Part shown: in pieces, positions 7,400-9,326 of the stretch
How positions within the stretch are numbered: the stretch's first letter is position 1
How the letters are laid out: each line of letters opens with the position of its first letter
From: CBDTYW01 sp965364735
Lineage (GTDB): Bacteria > Actinomycetota > Nitriliruptoria > Nitriliruptorales > Nitriliruptoraceae
Length of the DNA: 9,326 bases
Direction: 5' to 3'
NCBI GenBank assembly: GCA_965364735.1
Contig: CBDTYW010000147.1
Span: 1 to 9,326, forward strand
The notes under the pieces: model-generated
What the model was told of the DNA's origin: nothing
The model's database searches: none
What the model saw: the letters and a program-made list of their open reading frames with translations, nothing else
Position numbers and translations under genes: made by a program

Positions 7400-8359
7400 A
7401 TGGCTGTGACCGAGAACACCGACTCCGACGCGACGCCGTCCGAGTGGCAGCAGAAGATCACCGGAGAGTGGTACGGGCGTCCGTCCGTCTTCGACCCGAC
7501 GGGCGTGCACCAAGGATTCGAGGAGGTCTCCAGAGCGAGCGTCTTCGAGAACGGGGAGACGACCTACTGGATGCGCACCGAGCTCATCGGCGGCGGACCG
7601 CTGCGTGCCCGCTTCGAGCTCGGCGACCAGTTCGAGTTCCAGGTCAAGGACTCCGACCAGCACCGCATCTACCTCGGGCCCGACTTCTACGGTGCCGGTG
7701 AGCCCTTCGGCGGACTCGTCGACGCGCACTACTACTCGCCCGCTTGGCAGGCGGACCTCAAGACGATGGTCCACATCCTCGAGGACGGCGAGACGCAGGT
7801 CTACTCGTCGCTGCTCTACGACGGCCCGACGATCTGCGCGGTCTTCAACGGCGTCTACAAGGTCGCGTTCGACTACGAGACCAACACCGAGACGCGCAAG
7901 CGGATCGACGCGTTCAGCGACCTCGAGGAGCGTCGTGGCCCGAAGCCGCAGATCCTCCCGACGAAGCGTGCCGGCACGTGGAGCGGGAAGATGGAGGTCT
8001 ACGGGCCGGACCAGAAGCTCCTCGGCGAGAACCAGGTAACGATCACGCACGAGCCGATCGACCTGCTGCGCTCACGCCAGACCATTGAGGTCACCGGCGT
8101 GTTCGACCGCACCTGGACGGTCGAGCGCGAGCGTCAGGGTTCGCGGACGACGTTCCACGGACCCGGCGCGTGGGGCAACGCCATGGCGTACGGCCGGGCC
8201 AACTACATCTCCCAGCACTTCTCCGGCGAGGCCATGAAGCTCAAGGGCCGCGAGTTCCTCATCGACGACGAAGGAAGCTTCTCGGTCGCGTGGCAGTTCG
8301 CCGAAGGTGAGAACCTCGTCTTCACGACCTTCGGCCTGCTGACCTGGCAGGAGTCCTGA
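7400..8359 (+). CDS. Two-domain calycin/lipocalin-like protein (DUF3598-like), putative ligand binder
   Basis: This 319-residue protein has no signal peptide or membrane segment and is rich in alternating polar and aromatic residues, as in antiparallel beta barrels. Two halves start with the same pattern: GEWYG at residues 22-26 followed by VFDPTG, and GTWSG at 192-196 followed by VYGPDQ. GxW is the hallmark of the first strand of lipocalin-type barrels, so I infer a tandem calycin protein. It resembles proteins annotated DUF3598 in cyanobacteria and plants, from memory. Calycin folds bind small hydrophobic ligands, and the CpcS/CpcT bilin lyases also have this fold. In this operon a tetrapyrrole or bilin carrier, or a non-catalytic partner of the neighbouring enzymes, is the attractive reading. 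It lies 34 nt after the RCCR-like gene and overlaps the SDR start (ATGA). It is certainly a real gene; the fold is probable and the ligand unknown. Confidence 0.8.
   Translation: MAVTENTDSDATPSEWQQKITGEWYGRPSVFDPTGVHQGFEEVSRASVFENGETTYWMRTELIGGGPLRARFELGDQFEFQVKDSDQHRIYLGPDFYGAGEPFGGLVDAHYYSPAWQADLKTMVHILEDGETQVYSSLLYDGPTICAVFNGVYKVAFDYETNTETRKRIDAFSDLEERRGPKPQILPTKRAGTWSGKMEVYGPDQKLLGENQVTITHEPIDLLRSRQTIEVTGVFDRTWTVERERQGSRTTFHGPGAWGNAMAYGRANYISQHFSGEAMKLKGREFLIDDEGSFSVAWQFAEGENLVFTTFGLLTWQES
8349..8353 (+). promoter_or_regulatory. Shine-Dalgarno AGGAG for the SDR start
   Basis: AGGAG ends 5 nt before ATG 8359 and lies inside the last codons of the calycin-like gene. Together with the ATGA overlap it fixes the SDR start and indicates coupled translation. 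Confidence 0.75.
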
Positions 8360-9189
8360 TGACTGCCACGTCAGCTGCGACCGCCACCGGCTCCGGCCGC
8401 GGCGATCGCACCGTCGTCATCACCGGATCGACCCGGGGGATCGGCCGCGGGATGGCCGGGGAGTTCCTGAAGGCCGGCTGCAACGTCGTGATCACGGGGC
8501 GCTCGTCCGGCTCCGTCGACGCTGCGGTGGCCGAGATCGACGCAGGATCACGCGCGCTCGGGGTCGCCGTCGACGTCCGGGATCCCGCGTCGTTGCAGTC
8601 CTTGTGGGACGCCACGGTCGCCGAGTTCGGCGCTGTCGACATCTGGATCAACAACGCCGGGATCTCCCACGAACGCAAGCCGCTGTGGGAGCTGACGGCG
8701 GACGAGATCGCTGACGTCGTCGAGACCAACGTCCTCGGCACCATGCACGGCATGCGCATCCCGATCACCGAGATGCAGGCGCAGGGGCACGGCGCGGTCT
8801 ACGTCTTCGAGGGCTTCGGCTCGGACGGGCAGACCCAGGACGGGCTCAGCGTCTACGGGGCGTCGAAGCGATCCGTCGCCTACCTGCGCAAGGCGCTCGT
8901 CAAGGACCTCGGCAAGGACTCCAAGGTCCGCGTCGGGGCGATCTCGCCCGGCATCGTGGCCACCGACCTGCTGACGTCGGACTACGAGCCGGGCTCGGCC
9001 GAGTGGGACAAGGTCAAGAAGATCTTCAACATCCTCGGCGACCGCGTCGAGACGGTCACCCCGTGGCTCGTCGAGCAGGTCCTCGCCGACACCAAGCAGG
9101 GGTCGCGCATCGCCTGGCTCACGAAGCCCAAGGCCGCCGGCCGCTTCGCGATGGCCTGGCGCACCAAGGACCGCGACATCTTCGCCTGA
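8359..9189 (+). CDS. Short-chain dehydrogenase/reductase, chlorophyll b reductase (NOL/NYC1)-like
   Basis: This 276-residue protein is a classical-size SDR: cofactor motif TGSTRGIG at residues 22-29, R48 after the second strand (favouring NADP(H)), VDVRD at 71-75, NNAG at 98-101, catalytic N124, and Y166-x3-K170 in YGASK. The usual catalytic Ser about 13 residues before Tyr is absent; the region reads FEGFGSDGQ (150-158), placing Gly at or near that position. Plant chlorophyll b reductases NOL and NYC1 have the very similar DGAGSDG/DGAGSGG there, and also share IDVWINNAG, YGxTK and SPGMVxTDLL patterns (here DIWINNAG and SPGIVATDLL). Those enzymes reduce the C7 formyl group of chlorophyll b to hydroxymethyl. 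Like NOL, this protein has no membrane domain. It is the last gene of the operon, followed by a terminator. SDR membership is certain, NOL-like subgroup likely, and the true substrate unproven. Confidence 0.92.
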   Translation: MTATSAATATGSGRGDRTVVITGSTRGIGRGMAGEFLKAGCNVVITGRSSGSVDAAVAEIDAGSRALGVAVDVRDPASLQSLWDATVAEFGAVDIWINNAGISHERKPLWELTADEIADVVETNVLGTMHGMRIPITEMQAQGHGAVYVFEGFGSDGQTQDGLSVYGASKRSVAYLRKALVKDLGKDSKVRVGAISPGIVATDLLTSDYEPGSAEWDKVKKIFNILGDRVETVTPWLVEQVLADTKQGSRIAWLTKPKAAGRFAMAWRTKDRDIFA

Positions 9190-9209
9190 CGTCGCCTGCG
9201 TTCGCACGG

Positions 9210-9241
9210 GCAACGCCCCCGCCTGATGGCGGGGGCGTTGC
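9210..9241. terminator. Strong hairpin terminator between convergent genes
   Basis: A perfect 14-bp stem (GCAACGCCCCCGCC, 9210-9223, paired with 9228-9241) encloses the loop TGAT. It begins 20 nt after the SDR stop and ends 13 nt before the stop of the opposing gene. There is no T-run on either side, which is common in high-GC actinobacteria. Its placement suggests it ends transcription from both directions. Confidence 0.85.
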
Positions 9242-9254
9242 TCTCGGGGAGGTG

Positions 9255-9326
9255 TCAGGCAGCCGTGGTGTCGGCCGGGGCGTCGGCGTGGTCGTGGCCG
9301 CCACGCGGGCCGCCGTGGCCACGACC
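9255..9326 (-). CDS. 3' end of a convergent gene with a His/Gly-rich C-terminus (partial)
   Basis: Reading the minus strand from the right edge gives 23 residues (GRGHGGPRGGHDHADAPADT, then TAA) and a TGA at 9257-9255. Only the tail is visible, so the family cannot be named. Three His in a Gly-rich setting could bind metal, or may simply be a disordered tail. Support comes from the hairpin placed just past this stop, as expected between convergent genes. Another minus frame is also open here (about 9322-9119), but it runs through the terminator into the SDR gene and has shadow-like composition. Confidence 0.5.
   Translation of the reverse strand, partial: GRGHGGPRGGHDHADAPADTTAA

Larger units (their letters stand above)
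1..9189 (+). other. Probable single operon: transporter, membrane protein, Rieske oxygenase, RCCR-like, calycin, SDR
   Basis: All seven genes share one strand. Successive junctions are a 3-nt gap, a 4-nt overlap, a 37-nt gap, a 4-nt overlap, a 34-nt gap and a 4-nt overlap. No internal terminator is evident and only the final gene is followed by a strong hairpin. The promoter must lie upstream of the window, unless the 37-nt or 34-nt gap carries a secondary one; I see no convincing -35/-10 pair in either. Confidence 0.8.

Noticed and set aside
1..9326. Search for CRISPR arrays, tRNA or rRNA genes, insertion sequences and phage attachment sites
   Set aside because: I saw no regularly spaced repeats, cloverleaf-like segments, transposase motifs or paired terminal repeats; intergenic space totals only about 140 nt.

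Overview
The window is GC-rich, almost fully coding DNA with strong G/C preference at third codon positions, GTG as well as ATG starts, and 4-nt start/stop overlaps. This fits a high-GC actinobacterium, possibly a deep lineage such as Thermoleophilia or Acidimicrobiia, but no marker gene fixes the taxon. Seven genes lie head to tail on the + strand and look like one operon that begins upstream of the window. It ends at a strong hairpin (9210-9241), beyond which the 3' end of a convergent gene enters from the right edge.

Left half (1-5238): transport. A 5'-truncated protein joins a major-facilitator-like membrane domain to a LivF-type ATPase. The next gene joins LivH, LivM and LivG modules in one 927-residue chain. 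Together they supply both permeases and both ATPases of a branched-chain-amino-acid-type (HAAT) ABC transporter in two polypeptides. No substrate-binding protein is visible. A 224-residue polytopic membrane protein of unknown role is coupled to the transporter.

Right half (5276-9189): redox and binding proteins that together resemble the plant chlorophyll-breakdown (PAO/phyllobilin) route. They are (i) a Rieske mononuclear-iron oxygenase; (ii) a 259-residue protein whose central and C-terminal motifs match my memory of red chlorophyll catabolite reductase (RCCR, a relative of the ferredoxin-dependent bilin reductases); (iii) a 319-residue protein with two GxW calycin/lipocalin-like halves, a fold used elsewhere for bilin binding; and (iv) a short-chain dehydrogenase with the unusual active-site surroundings of chlorophyll b reductase (NOL/NYC1).

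My working model, which is inference, is a bacterial tetrapyrrole (chlorophyll-derived or similar) modification or catabolic system: transporter, ring-opening oxygenase, bilin-type reductase, carrier and side-chain reductase. Each homology is recalled from motif knowledge and not from a search. The SDR assignment is the firmest, RCCR-like is good but remote, and the substrate is unproven. Mg-dechelatase (SGR), pheophytinase and a ferredoxin reductase are not in the window.
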